Positions 43,507 through 51,383 of a stretch of DNA of 64,000 nucleotides are shown piece by piece. This stretch comes from Onishia niordana (lineage in GTDB: Bacteria > Pseudomonadota > Gammaproteobacteria > Pseudomonadales > Halomonadaceae). Made by a program: the position numbers and the translations under genes. The stretch is from the NCBI RefSeq assembly GCF_004798965.1, contig NZ_SDSD01000011.1, positions 1 through 64,000 of the forward strand, written 5' to 3'. Within the stretch, counting starts at the first letter, position 1; every line of letters begins with the position of its first letter. A model generated the notes under the pieces. That model was not told the DNA's origin and did no database searches. It worked only from the letters and a program-made list of their open reading frames with translations.

Positions 43507-45852
43507 ATGTCAACTATCACCGGGGAAACCACCGGCACTCCATCGCGACATGGCATTCATCGCGTCAGCGAACCGCACCTCTTGTTTCCGTTATTGGCCA
43601 TCGTCATGTCCAGCATCATTTGGCTGACGACGTACAATCTCATCAATATCGAACGTCAATCTGCCGAGAAGGCCACCATCACCACTGTCAAGGAGCTGAC
43701 CGAAACCTATGAGGCCCAGGTGGTCAGGGTGCTGCGGGAGATCGACCAAGAGCTGAAACTGATTCGATTTACCTATGGGCAACTCGATGGCCCCAATGTG
43801 CTCAAGACACTGGAGCGCCATGATTTGCTGCCGCCTGCCTTTCTGTTTACGGTCAGCATCCTCGATTCCCAAGGTAGCGTGCTCGCCGACACAGGGGCTC
43901 TGACAGACGAGATCGACCCGCTGGCACTGACGGATAAACACCGTCAGGGAGATGACTTGAGAATTACCCCGCCAGTACAAGACCCTGACTCGGGTGAGCG
44001 GACACTGGTATTCAGTCGCGCGCTCAAAGATGCCGAAGGGAGTTTTGACGGCGTAGTCGCCATTGAAGTGGGGGCTGCTTTTTTTGTCAGTGGCTATGAG
44101 CCATCAAAGCTCGGGGACGCTGGGTTACTCGGAATGATAGGGACCGACGGCATTGTCAGAGCCTGGCGCAGCGGGAGTTCTCTTTCCGCCGGAAATCCGC
44201 TGGATTACTCAAGCCTGGTGACCGATGCTGGAGCCACCGACACCTCCGTCAGCCTTACCCGTTTGCCGTTGGATGATATCACCCGCTATATCGGCGCCCG
44301 GAAACTGTTTGGGTTCCCTCTCGCGGTCGTGGTGGGACTGTCCAGGGATGAGCAAATGATGGCGGCCAACCATCGCGCCAGGGCCTACGCACTGCGAGCC
44401 CTTGCCGGTAATGTCGTCCTGTTGTTGGTTCTGGCCGTACTATGGCGGATGAGCCACAAGCTTTTGCAGAGCCATCGCCGGGAAGTCGATGCACGAATCG
44501 CACATGCCAGACAGGTTGAATACCTCGCCTTCCATGACAGCTTGACCGGACTTCCAAACCGAAGCCTGTTCACGCAGCTATTACAGCAGAGCATCAGCCA
44601 AGCGCAACGCTATCATCACAAACTGGCCGTGCTATTTCTGGATCTTGACCGTTTCAAGGCAATTAACGACACCCTCGGACATGAGGCCGGTGACACCTTG
44701 CTAAAGGACGTGGCCGATCGGCTCAGAAACTGCGTCAGGGAAAGCGACACCGTGTCACGCCTGGGTGGCGACGAGTTTGTGGTGCTCTTGCCGGAGCTGA
44801 CGGATGAGAGCCATTGCGCCAACGTCGCACAAAAAATGGTCAACGCAGTCGCCCTGCCCTTTCACCTCTGTGACCAGGAGTTCCGGGTTACGGTCAGTAT
44901 TGGTATCAGTTGCTACCCCGAAGACGGCGAAGATCAGGAAACTTTGACCAAACACGCCGACGTCGCCATGTATCACGCCAAGGAAAATGGCAAGAATAAT
45001 TATCAGGTTTACTCCGAACAACTGCATGCCGAATCCCTCCAGCGCCAAACCCTGGAGTCGAGTATGGAACACGCCCTGGGCCGAGGGGAGTTTCAGTTGC
45101 ACTACCAGGCGAAACGCGACGTGCAGACTAACCGGGTGACCGGCATGGAGACGCTGTTGCGGTGGCACCACCCGGACCTGGGCGTGATAGCGCCCATGCA
45201 GTTTCTCCCCCTGGCCGAGGAGACCGGCTTCATTAACGCCATCGGCAAATGGGTGATTAAAACCGCGTGCGCGCAAAATGTCGCCTGGCAGAATCAAGGC
45301 TTCCCGCCACTAAGCATCGCCATCAACCTGACGGAAAGTCAGTTTCTCGACCCCAATCTACCGATGGATATCCAGGTAGCATTGAATGAAACCGGTATGG
45401 CCGCCCACCTGCTCGAAGTGGAAATTACTGAAAGCCTCCTGATGCAGGGCGTTCCCAAGGCCCTCGAGATCATGAACAACCTGAAGGATATCGGCGTCCA
45501 TATTGCGATTGACGATTTCGGGGTCGGTTATTCGTCACTGGCAATGCTCCGGCAATTCCCTCTGGATACCATCAAAATCGACCGGGCTTTTATTCGAAAC
45601 CTGACTGACGTACCCGCCAACCGAACATTGGCGGAGGCCATCGTCACCGTCGGGCAAAACCTTGGATTAACCGTAGTGGCGCAAGGGGTAGAAACCAGTG
45701 AACAGGCCGATTTCCTGCGTGGCCGCGCCTATGATGAGTTCCAGGGTTTCTATTTTAATGAGCCAGTCACTGCTGAAGCATTCACTGAAATCCTAAAACG
45801 ACAGATGCAGAGTATAAACGGCGAAACGACCGGCACGTCTCCTTCCGACTAG
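43507..45852 (+). CDS. Membrane-bound GGDEF-EAL protein (c-di-GMP turnover) with dCACHE-like sensor
   Basis: 781 residues from the ATG at 43507; ATGs at 43495 and 43468 are alternatives. TM1 about 24-46, a periplasmic dCACHE-like sensor (about 50-335), and TM2 about 340-360. The GGDEF domain (about 385-545) has intact GGDEF and an inhibitory-site RESD five residues before it. The EAL domain (about 560-770) has DDFGVGYSSL and KIDRAFI, but EAL reads ETL and the usual AEGVET reads AQGVET, replacing a catalytic Glu. So it is probably a diguanylate cyclase with a weak or dead phosphodiesterase. It converges on the binding-protein/porin pair with a single base between stops. Confidence 0.88.
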   Translation: MSTITGETTGTPSRHGIHRVSEPHLLFPLLAIVMSSIIWLTTYNLINIERQSAEKATITTVKELTETYEAQVVRVLREIDQELKLIRFTYGQLDGPNVLKTLERHDLLPPAFLFTVSILDSQGSVLADTGALTDEIDPLALTDKHRQGDDLRITPPVQDPDSGERTLVFSRALKDAEGSFDGVVAIEVGAAFFVSGYEPSKLGDAGLLGMIGTDGIVRAWRSGSSLSAGNPLDYSSLVTDAGATDTSVSLTRLPLDDITRYIGARKLFGFPLAVVVGLSRDEQMMAANHRARAYALRALAGNVVLLLVLAVLWRMSHKLLQSHRREVDARIAHARQVEYLAFHDSLTGLPNRSLFTQLLQQSISQAQRYHHKLAVLFLDLDRFKAINDTLGHEAGDTLLKDVADRLRNCVRESDTVSRLGGDEFVVLLPELTDESHCANVAQKMVNAVALPFHLCDQEFRVTVSIGISCYPEDGEDQETLTKHADVAMYHAKENGKNNYQVYSEQLHAESLQRQTLESSMEHALGRGEFQLHYQAKRDVQTNRVTGMETLLRWHHPDLGVIAPMQFLPLAEETGFINAIGKWVIKTACAQNVAWQNQGFPPLSIAINLTESQFLDPNLPMDIQVALNETGMAAHLLEVEITESLLMQGVPKALEIMNNLKDIGVHIAIDDFGVGYSSLAMLRQFPLDTIKIDRAFIRNLTDVPANRTLAEAIVTVGQNLGLTVVAQGVETSEQADFLRGRAYDEFQGFYFNEPVTAEAFTEILKRQMQSINGETTGTSPSD

Positions 45853-45853
45853 G

Positions 45854-46288
45854 CTATTCGACGCTCACAATCTTGACGCGATCGTCTACCAAACTATTGT
45901 CCAGATAACCGATGGCATTGGGGTTCTGCGCTAACCATTGCTTGACCGCATTGCCATCATCCACCGCTTTCGGCGGCTGGCCACGACCGGTAAAAATCAT
46001 CTTTGACCAGTAAGCCTTGAGTTGGGCGGGTGACTTGCCGGCAAATTCCGAATAAAACATGACACGGCTCTGAGCACCTTCACGCAGATCAACAGGTTGG
46101 GCCGGCGCTCCCCCGGGGAAAGAGCCAGACTTACCGAGAAAAATATTCGTCAGCTCAATACGGCTAATTGAGTCAATCGGGTTATCGGCCGACACCACCG
46201 CAACCACTTCTGCCTCCGTGGCCTCGGCATTCAGTTGTAAAGCCAGTGCCGCGATTGCCATCAGTGGGATTGTTACGAAACGACGCAT
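45854..46288 (-). CDS. Small phosphate-type periplasmic binding protein
   Basis: 144 residues from the ATG at 46288 (AAGGTGGGAAAC upstream). Signal peptide about 1-24. The mature part is a single PBP-like lobe of the PstS family: LTNIFLGKSGSFPGG, FYSEFAGKSPAQLKAYWSKMIFTGRG by position about 80-105, and AIGYLDNSLVDDRVKIV. It is half the size of PstS, a form common next to porin and signalling genes. It lies ten bases after the porin gene on the same strand, so it is surely co-transcribed with it. It may present a ligand to the neighbouring GGDEF-EAL protein rather than feed a transporter; no ABC permease is nearby. Confidence 0.82.
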   Translation of the reverse strand: MRRFVTIPLMAIAALALQLNAEATEAEVVAVVSADNPIDSISRIELTNIFLGKSGSFPGGAPAQPVDLREGAQSRVMFYSEFAGKSPAQLKAYWSKMIFTGRGQPPKAVDDGNAVKQWLAQNPNAIGYLDNSLVDDRVKIVSVE

Positions 46289-46298
46289 GTTTCCCACC

Positions 46299-47552
46299 TT
46301 AGAAGACAAAGTTGATTGATGCGCTGAAGAGATCAACGTCACCGCCGGGTTCAAAGTCCGGCTGGAGGTTGCCGAAGGTGCCAGGAGAACCATCGTCGCG
46401 GTCGATGAACTCATACTGCGCTTTGAAAGCGACATTGGGCATGAAATCCCAGCGCAAGCCGAGGGTGATCGTTCTCTGCTCGGGTCCGTTGCCCAGGATA
46501 TCGTTGAGGGCGGCATTGAGACCGGCGCCTGCTCCCGCCTGTGATGGCGGTAGCGAGGACAACGTCAGGCCGGGATCGGAGGTCGCGCCATGATGATTCA
46601 TTCTGGCATACGTTACATAGGGTGTGAGCGCCCCAAACCGATAACCGCTACTGAGGTACCAGGCATCGTTCTTCCCGAACACACTATTATAATCGATAGA
46701 GCCCCACTCACCGGTGATGAACCACTGGCCAGGATCGTAACTGGCGCCGATGCTGACCACTTCCGCATGACCACCGTCGGGGTCGTAACGGTTCGCGATG
46801 GCATCCCCCTCCGGGCCAAATTGTCGAAAGCCGTCAAACAGCGGGTTAACCGCTCCGATAGTCAAATGCGGCCGAAGGTAGCTGATACGCAAGGTTGTTG
46901 CGCCATATTCCGTGGTACTCGTCGCCGAAAAGATATCCTCAGCTTTGGTTTCACTTCCACCAAGTCGATCCGGCAAACCCTGTTCCACACTTCCGTACGC
47001 CACAGACAGTTTCTGCACGATGCCGCCAAACTGCATGCGATATTGGGCGTCAACACCGTCGTTATGGGTCACCGGTACCAGGCTGTACAGTTCCGTTGGC
47101 GGCCTTACCCAAGGGTAGGTGAAAGCAACGTTGCGCGTGTCGGCATATAGAAAGGTCGCTTGTACGATGCGGCCGACCCGCACGCTGAAATCCGGCGTAA
47201 ACTGGTACTTGAGATTGGCCCATTCGGCGGAAACATCATGACTGTTGTCGTAACGCTGCTTGGCGAGCAATTGCACGACTCCAGACAGTTTCGGCGTAAA
47301 ATCAGCAGACACCTGGAGGCCGGCTAGACTGTCGACATCGGCGCTCCAGGAGCGCGAATATCCAGGACCATCGGGCTGGAAAGGATCCACGACATAATCG
47401 GCCTCATCTTCGCTGGAGTGAGCGACACCCAGCGTGCCGAAACCGTTGATTCGCAAGGATGGAGTGTCACCCTCGGTCGCAGCCACCACACCACCACTGC
47501 ATACGCCGGTAAGCAAGGAAAGCACAAGGCGGGCATACAACCGTCTCGTCAT
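46299..47552 (-). CDS. Outer-membrane porin-like protein
   Basis: 417 residues from the ATG at 47552 (AGGAG upstream). Signal peptide about 1-25 (VVAA). The mature protein is a series of amphipathic beta strands with alternating aromatic residues and a terminal Phe (ASINFVF), the outer-membrane assembly signal. Blocks such as GFGTLGVAHS, WANLKYQFTPDFSVRVGR and GLRWDFMPNVAFKAQYEFI-type strand fit the porin family found beside small phosphate-type binding proteins. The solute is unknown. First gene of a two-gene operon. Confidence 0.82.
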   Translation of the reverse strand: MTRRLYARLVLSLLTGVCSGGVVAATEGDTPSLRINGFGTLGVAHSSEDEADYVVDPFQPDGPGYSRSWSADVDSLAGLQVSADFTPKLSGVVQLLAKQRYDNSHDVSAEWANLKYQFTPDFSVRVGRIVQATFLYADTRNVAFTYPWVRPPTELYSLVPVTHNDGVDAQYRMQFGGIVQKLSVAYGSVEQGLPDRLGGSETKAEDIFSATSTTEYGATTLRISYLRPHLTIGAVNPLFDGFRQFGPEGDAIANRYDPDGGHAEVVSIGASYDPGQWFITGEWGSIDYNSVFGKNDAWYLSSGYRFGALTPYVTYARMNHHGATSDPGLTLSSLPPSQAGAGAGLNAALNDILGNGPEQRTITLGLRWDFMPNVAFKAQYEFIDRDDGSPGTFGNLQPDFEPGGDVDLFSASINFVF

Positions 47553-47881
47553 CAGGGCACTCCTGGTATTTTTTGTCGAATAGGGCGGAGTGTAGATGGG
47601 CAACTCTGTTATATCAATCGTCTATAATACAGTATTTATGTCGCGCGCAGAAAAATGACCGACATCATGTGCCGCCCAAAAACCCACAAGGCCTCCTGCC
47701 ATTAATATTCTTCATTACCCTTTCTAGCCTTATTTCTCATCTCGGTTATTCAACAACATTCATAACTTTCTTCCACCGCCATTTATTCGAAAAAGACGAC
47801 AAACAGCCACGAAGGACTACATAAAACCTGGCATAGAAATTCAAAGGGAAACCGGAATAGCCGTGTCTAAAAGACGTATTT
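47553..47881. other. AT-rich upstream region of the porin operon
   Basis: About 330 bases, clearly AT-richer than the neighbours, with TATAAT at 47623-47628 on the + strand and several T/A-rich candidates on the - strand. Open frames are short and without features. The porin promoter should lie here, but I cannot place it with confidence. Confidence 0.4.
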
Positions 47882-47917
47882 TTATTCCCACTCAATCGCC
47901 GCGGTCGCTTCTTCTAC
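47882..47917 (-). pseudogene. Possible 3'-end remnant of a guaA-like gene
   Basis: Reads E-E-A-T-A-A-I-E-W-E-stop on the - strand. The last codons closely resemble the real guaA end in this window (ATIEWE-stop), and the DNA TCCCACTCAATCGyCGCGG is nearly identical. It is short, so chance is possible. Confidence 0.35.
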
Positions 47918-48012
47918 GCCGCCAGCAAGTTCACGTAGCCCTGTCTGGCGATATGGAAACCATATCTGGCATCACAGGGCCAAATGTTGCCGCGATGGTT
48001 TAGAACATCGCC
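47914..48012 (-). pseudogene. Remnant of an rlmA-like N-terminus
   Basis: 32 codons read GDVLNHRGNIWPCDARYGF then HIARQGYVNLLAA and a stop. This matches GDVLHRSGNSWRCGVGHSFDI-AKQGYVNLL of the intact RlmA at 35151-36038. Both ends of the gene are missing. It lies 11 bases after the beta-lactamase stop on the same strand. It is a decayed duplicate or transferred fragment. Confidence 0.7.
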
Positions 48013-48023
48013 GGGGGGCGACA

Positions 48024-48941
48024 TTATACGCGGGCGGCCAATCGTCCGACGGTGGCGATGGCTTCGTCGCGCTGCTGCCCGGTCGCACCGGGCATCTTGG
48101 TATAGGCGACGGCGATCACCGCGCCGCGGTCGCCCGGCCAGCCGATGCCGATATCGCTGGCGTTGCCCACGCCGTTAGTGCCGGTCTTCTCGCCGACCAG
48201 CCACGACGACGGCATGCCCGCACGCAGCCGGGCGTCGCCGACCTTGCCCTCGATCATCCACGCCGCGAGCTGGTGCCGGGAGGACGGCGTCAGGGCATCG
48301 CCCAGCAGCAGGGTACGCAGGGTCGCCATCATGGCCAGCGGAGTCGTGGTGTCGCGCTCGTCGCCCTCATGGTCGTGGGTATTCAGATCGGGCTCGACGC
48401 GGTCCAGCCGAGTGGTGTCGTCACCGATGGCGCGCAGAAAGGCAGTGACCGCCTTGGGACCGCCGACGCTGTCGATCAGCGCGTTCGCCGCCGCGTTGTC
48501 GCTCCAGGCCACCGCCGCTTGGCACAGTTCGGCAACGGTCAGGCCGGGCTCGCCCAGCCGCTTCTCGGTGATCGGCGTCCAGCCGACGAGATCGCCCTTC
48601 TCGACCACGATGCGGCGATCCAGCGTCTCGCTGCCTTCGTCCACGCGGGCCAGCACCGCCGCGGCGATGAAGAACTTGCCGGTGCTGTTGAACAGGAAGC
48701 GCTCGTCGCCGCGATGGCTCGCCACCGCGCCGGTGGTCACGTTCATCAGCGCCACTCCCACGCGGTCGTCAGTCGCGCGCTCCAGTTCCGCCAACCGCTG
48801 GTCGAGGTCGGAGGTGGCAGCGGAAGTGGTCGAGGCCGAGGTGGCGGCGAACGCCGGCTGGCCCGCGGCGAGCATGGCACCGGCGGCGGTCATGGTCCCG
48901 AGGACCTGGCGGCGTGAGAGGGTCGGCATGGAGGGAGGCAC
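48024..48941 (-). CDS. bla: Class A beta-lactamase
   Basis: 305 residues from GTG at 48941, which has AGGAG seven bases upstream; the ATG four codons later lacks one. A twin-arginine-like signal (SRRQVLG, then a hydrophobic run and AFA) predicts Tat export. Class A motifs are all present: STGK (Ser70/Lys73), SDN (130-132), EPDLN (Glu166 loop) and KTGTN (234-236). Hydrolyses beta-lactams in the periplasm. It is chromosomal in context, but decayed fragments at its 3' side suggest that this locus was rearranged. No ampR-like regulator is adjacent. Spectrum cannot be predicted. Confidence 0.92.
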   Translation of the reverse strand: MPPSMPTLSRRQVLGTMTAAGAMLAAGQPAFAATSASTTSAATSDLDQRLAELERATDDRVGVALMNVTTGAVASHRGDERFLFNSTGKFFIAAAVLARVDEGSETLDRRIVVEKGDLVGWTPITEKRLGEPGLTVAELCQAAVAWSDNAAANALIDSVGGPKAVTAFLRAIGDDTTRLDRVEPDLNTHDHEGDERDTTTPLAMMATLRTLLLGDALTPSSRHQLAAWMIEGKVGDARLRAGMPSSWLVGEKTGTNGVGNASDIGIGWPGDRGAVIAVAYTKMPGATGQQRDEAIATVGRLAARV

Positions 48942-49009
48942 GTCAGGGCTCCTGAGCAAGATAAGCGGAATCGGATAGAGAAGAATAGCCGTACGCGCAG
49001 GCGCGAGGC

Positions 49010-49037
49010 AAAAAAGAACCCGCCGGTGGGCGGGTTC
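49010..49037 (-). terminator. Strong - strand terminator upstream of bla, no long gene assigned
   Basis: GAACCCGCC and GGCGGGTTC (49016-49037 arms) with a 4-base loop, followed on the - strand by TTTTTTG. It lies between bla (starting at 48941) and a 23-codon ORF on the same strand. Confidence 0.85.
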
Positions 49038-49049
49038 TGGGAGGATTCA

Positions 49050-49121
49050 TCATAGGGCGGCAAGGGCGTTCCGCTCGAGCCCCGCTGCCAGCAGATTGGC
49101 CGCATCACTCAGCCCTATCAT
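49050..49121 (-). CDS. Possible 23-residue leader-like peptide
   Basis: ATG to TGA on the - strand; the peptide begins MIGLSDAANLLAAGLERNAL. It ends 13 bases before the strong terminator at 49037. The ribosome site AGAGG is too close to the ATG. It may be a small-RNA region or the tail of a lost gene. Confidence 0.3.
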   Translation of the reverse strand: MIGLSDAANLLAAGLERNALAAL

Positions 49122-49191
49122 GCCTCTAGCCCGACATGGATTCTTCTCTCGGTTACACTAGCGCGACCGCCTCCCAGCCCCTTCCCGATCT

Positions 49192-50094
49192 GTGATGCAT
49201 TCCATGTCCATTTCCGCACGCCCTTCGAAGCTGAGCCTGCCTCAGGTCAATCCCGGTGTGTCGACGGTGCTGGAGTATCTGCTGCTCAAGTTTCCGGCCA
49301 TCGGTGAGGCGACATGGCGTGAGCGCATGGCCGCCGGCAAGGTGCATCGCGATGACGGCTCCTGGATTACGCCGGCGTCGCCCTTCAAGCCACATCTACG
49401 CGTGTTCTATTACCGCGAAGTGGCAAGCGAGCCGAGCATTCCCTTCGCAGAGCAGACTGTCTATCGAGATGAGCACATTCTGGTGGCCTACAAACCGCAC
49501 TTTCTGCCCGTCACGCCCGGCGGGCGCTACGTGAACGAGTGTCTGCAACAGCGCCTGCGCAAAAGCACGGGAATCGAGGCGCTGCAGGCGGTGCACCGCC
49601 TGGATAGGGTCACGGCGGGACTGGTGCTTTGCTCCATCAATCCCGAGACCCGCTCGCTGTATCACCAGCTGTTCAAGTCACGACATATCCACAAGACCTA
49701 TCAGGCCATCGCCGAGATAGATCGCGATAAGTCATTGGTGGGTCAGCAGTGGGACGTGAAGAACCGCATCGAGCAAAGCGAGCAGCGCTTTCGCATGCGG
49801 GTCAGCGAGGGCGACGCCAACAGCCATTCGGTGATTCGCTGCGTGCAGCAGGCCGAAACGCAGGCGCTGTTCGAATTACACCCCGTCAGCGGGCGCCGCC
49901 ACCAGCTGCGCCTGCACATGCAGTCACTCGGCTGGCCGATCCTGAATGACCGCTACTACCCGGTGCTGCAACCGCTCTCGCCGGATGACTACACGCGCCC
50001 CTTGCAGCTGCTCTCCAAGAGCTTCGAATTCATTGATCCCGTGACCAATGAGCCCAGGCGCATTGAATACGATGGCGACCTGGAGCTTAAGTAG
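49192..50094 (+). CDS. RluA-family pseudouridine synthase
   Basis: 300 residues from GTG/ATG (several starts within 15 bases). The catalytic motif HRLDRVTAGLVL (about 140-151) holds the essential Asp. Later blocks HKTYQAI, HPVSGRRHQLRLHMQSLG and PILNDRYYP match the RluA family. The N-terminal region lacks a classical S4 domain signature. Target RNA (rRNA or tRNA) is not readable from sequence. Monocistronic with a terminator at 50243. Confidence 0.9.
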   Translation: MMHSMSISARPSKLSLPQVNPGVSTVLEYLLLKFPAIGEATWRERMAAGKVHRDDGSWITPASPFKPHLRVFYYREVASEPSIPFAEQTVYRDEHILVAYKPHFLPVTPGGRYVNECLQQRLRKSTGIEALQAVHRLDRVTAGLVLCSINPETRSLYHQLFKSRHIHKTYQAIAEIDRDKSLVGQQWDVKNRIEQSEQRFRMRVSEGDANSHSVIRCVQQAETQALFELHPVSGRRHQLRLHMQSLGWPILNDRYYPVLQPLSPDDYTRPLQLLSKSFEFIDPVTNEPRRIEYDGDLELK

Positions 50095-50242
50095 CGCGGC
50101 GCCCACACTCCCCTTTCCTTTGCTCCCCGCAGCGCGTCTCGAGCCGGACTACCATGCTCATCTCGGCTATTGCATGTTGCGCTGAACGACGCCGGACTGT
50201 TCGCACTAGGGGAGCTTCCCGCCGGTAGCTCACACTCACACG

Positions 50243-50281
50243 AAAAAGCCCTTCCGGGCTGATGGCCAGAAGGGCTTTTTT
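50243..50281. terminator. Bidirectional terminator
   Basis: AAAAAGCCCTTC (50243-50254) pairs with GAAGGGCTTTTT (50269-50280). It ends the pseudouridine synthase transcript and also reads well on the opposite strand. The gap 50095-50302 holds no gene. Confidence 0.9.
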
Positions 50282-50302
50282 GCACACGCGGCGCTCATTT
50301 CA

Positions 50303-50443
50303 TTCTACAACCAGGAAGAACTCGACGCGATTGCGGACTCACTCAACACGCGACCGCGCAAGACACTGGATTGACGCACGCCACTAGAAGTGTATGCCGA
50401 GGTACTCAAGAAATCGGTCGCCGGTACCGGCACCCTTCAATAG
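50303..50443 (+). pseudogene. C-terminal remnant of an IS30-family transposase
   Basis: The + strand reads FYNQEELDAIADSLN, TRPRKTLD, then a stop where family members have Trp, then RTPLEVYAEVLK and a final stop at 50441. This is the typical IS30 transposase end. The following GTTGCACTTGGAACGTGAGACTGCC resembles an IS30-type terminal repeat. The upstream part is missing, so this is a dead fragment. It marks the edge of the restriction-modification island. Confidence 0.82.
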
Positions 50444-50473
50444 CGTTGCACTTGGAACGTGAGACTGCCGTTT

Positions 50474-51361
50474 CTATAGCTTTTCTAACCGCTCTTCCTG
50501 AATCGCCTTCAATGTTTTGCCGCTGGCATCCCTCCAGGCAATTCGCCCGTTTGAGGCGCCGCCCACCAGAACACCGGCGGCGGTCGAAGGAGAGGAAAAA
50601 CGGAAATCCTGGGTAAAGACCAGCTTATCCTTTTGCGGCGACAGCACGCCGCGATCTTTCAGCAGCTGGCGCTGCTCGCGCATGTACTCATGGATAGAAA
50701 CCGTCTCTTCGGTACGCGCCAATGAGCCCTTGAGTACCACAAAGCCTCCCATAACTTCTCTACCACTCCCGTTCGCGCCTCGCTCGTTAAGGTAAAGCGT
50801 CAACGGCGGCTCTACCGGTTCAGCCGATGAAACATCGGTTTGGCTACTCGCCGACTCGAACGCATCGATCCCGAGTAGCGGAAAGATCACCAGCATCTCG
50901 GCCAGAAACCACTCGGCATCCGCACGATCCGCTTCATTCAACGGAGGTGGCGCGGGATAAGCCGTATTCTCTACCGCCCACTGATTGGCCTCCTTCGCCA
51001 AGCCTAGCAAGCGAGCTTCCAGATAGCGCACGTTGGCCTTGTTCAAGCCCTCGTTGGTGCTGGTAAAGGCGATGGCCCGCGTCCAGAACTCCTTGCCCGC
51101 CACGTGCTGCTTGATCCGCTCGCCGAGCGCATCGGCCTCGCCGATATAGAGTTTGGCCGCGCCGTCGTCCGTTTGCCCCGTGAGCACATAGACGCCCGGC
51201 TGAGCCATCTCGCTTCGTTTAAGCGCCCCTTCGAGCTGGGTGCGGTTGGCCACCACCGCCCGGCCTGTCCAATTGGACTTCTCCACAATGCGCAGGCCCT
51301 CGGGCGTGCCGTCGGCGAGGAAGATGCGAATGGAGGTCGGGCGGCCCTGCGGCGATGTCAT
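50474..51361 (-). CDS. GIY-YIG nuclease-fold protein with DUF4357 domain
   Basis: 295 residues, GGAG before the ATG. The GIY-YIG core (about 55-140) shows GVYVLTG ... KLYIGEADALGERIKQH; the second YIG is LYIGE. The C-terminal DUF4357 (about 235-290) includes SSPSTAAGVLVGG and GRIAWRDASGKTL. Members often sit beside type I restriction genes. Role in restriction or as a modulator is inferred. It follows hsdR by 22 bases and is probably in the same operon. Confidence 0.88.
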   Translation of the reverse strand: MTSPQGRPTSIRIFLADGTPEGLRIVEKSNWTGRAVVANRTQLEGALKRSEMAQPGVYVLTGQTDDGAAKLYIGEADALGERIKQHVAGKEFWTRAIAFTSTNEGLNKANVRYLEARLLGLAKEANQWAVENTAYPAPPPLNEADRADAEWFLAEMLVIFPLLGIDAFESASSQTDVSSAEPVEPPLTLYLNERGANGSGREVMGGFVVLKGSLARTEETVSIHEYMREQRQLLKDRGVLSPQKDKLVFTQDFRFSSPSTAAGVLVGGASNGRIAWRDASGKTLKAIQEERLEKL

Positions 51362-51383
51362 ACAAACTCCAAAACGGTGATGA

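Noticed and set aside
43236..43556. 106-codon open frame on the - strand upstream of the carbonic anhydrase gene
   Set aside because: It reads straight through a strong - strand terminator, so it is unlikely to be translated as a whole.
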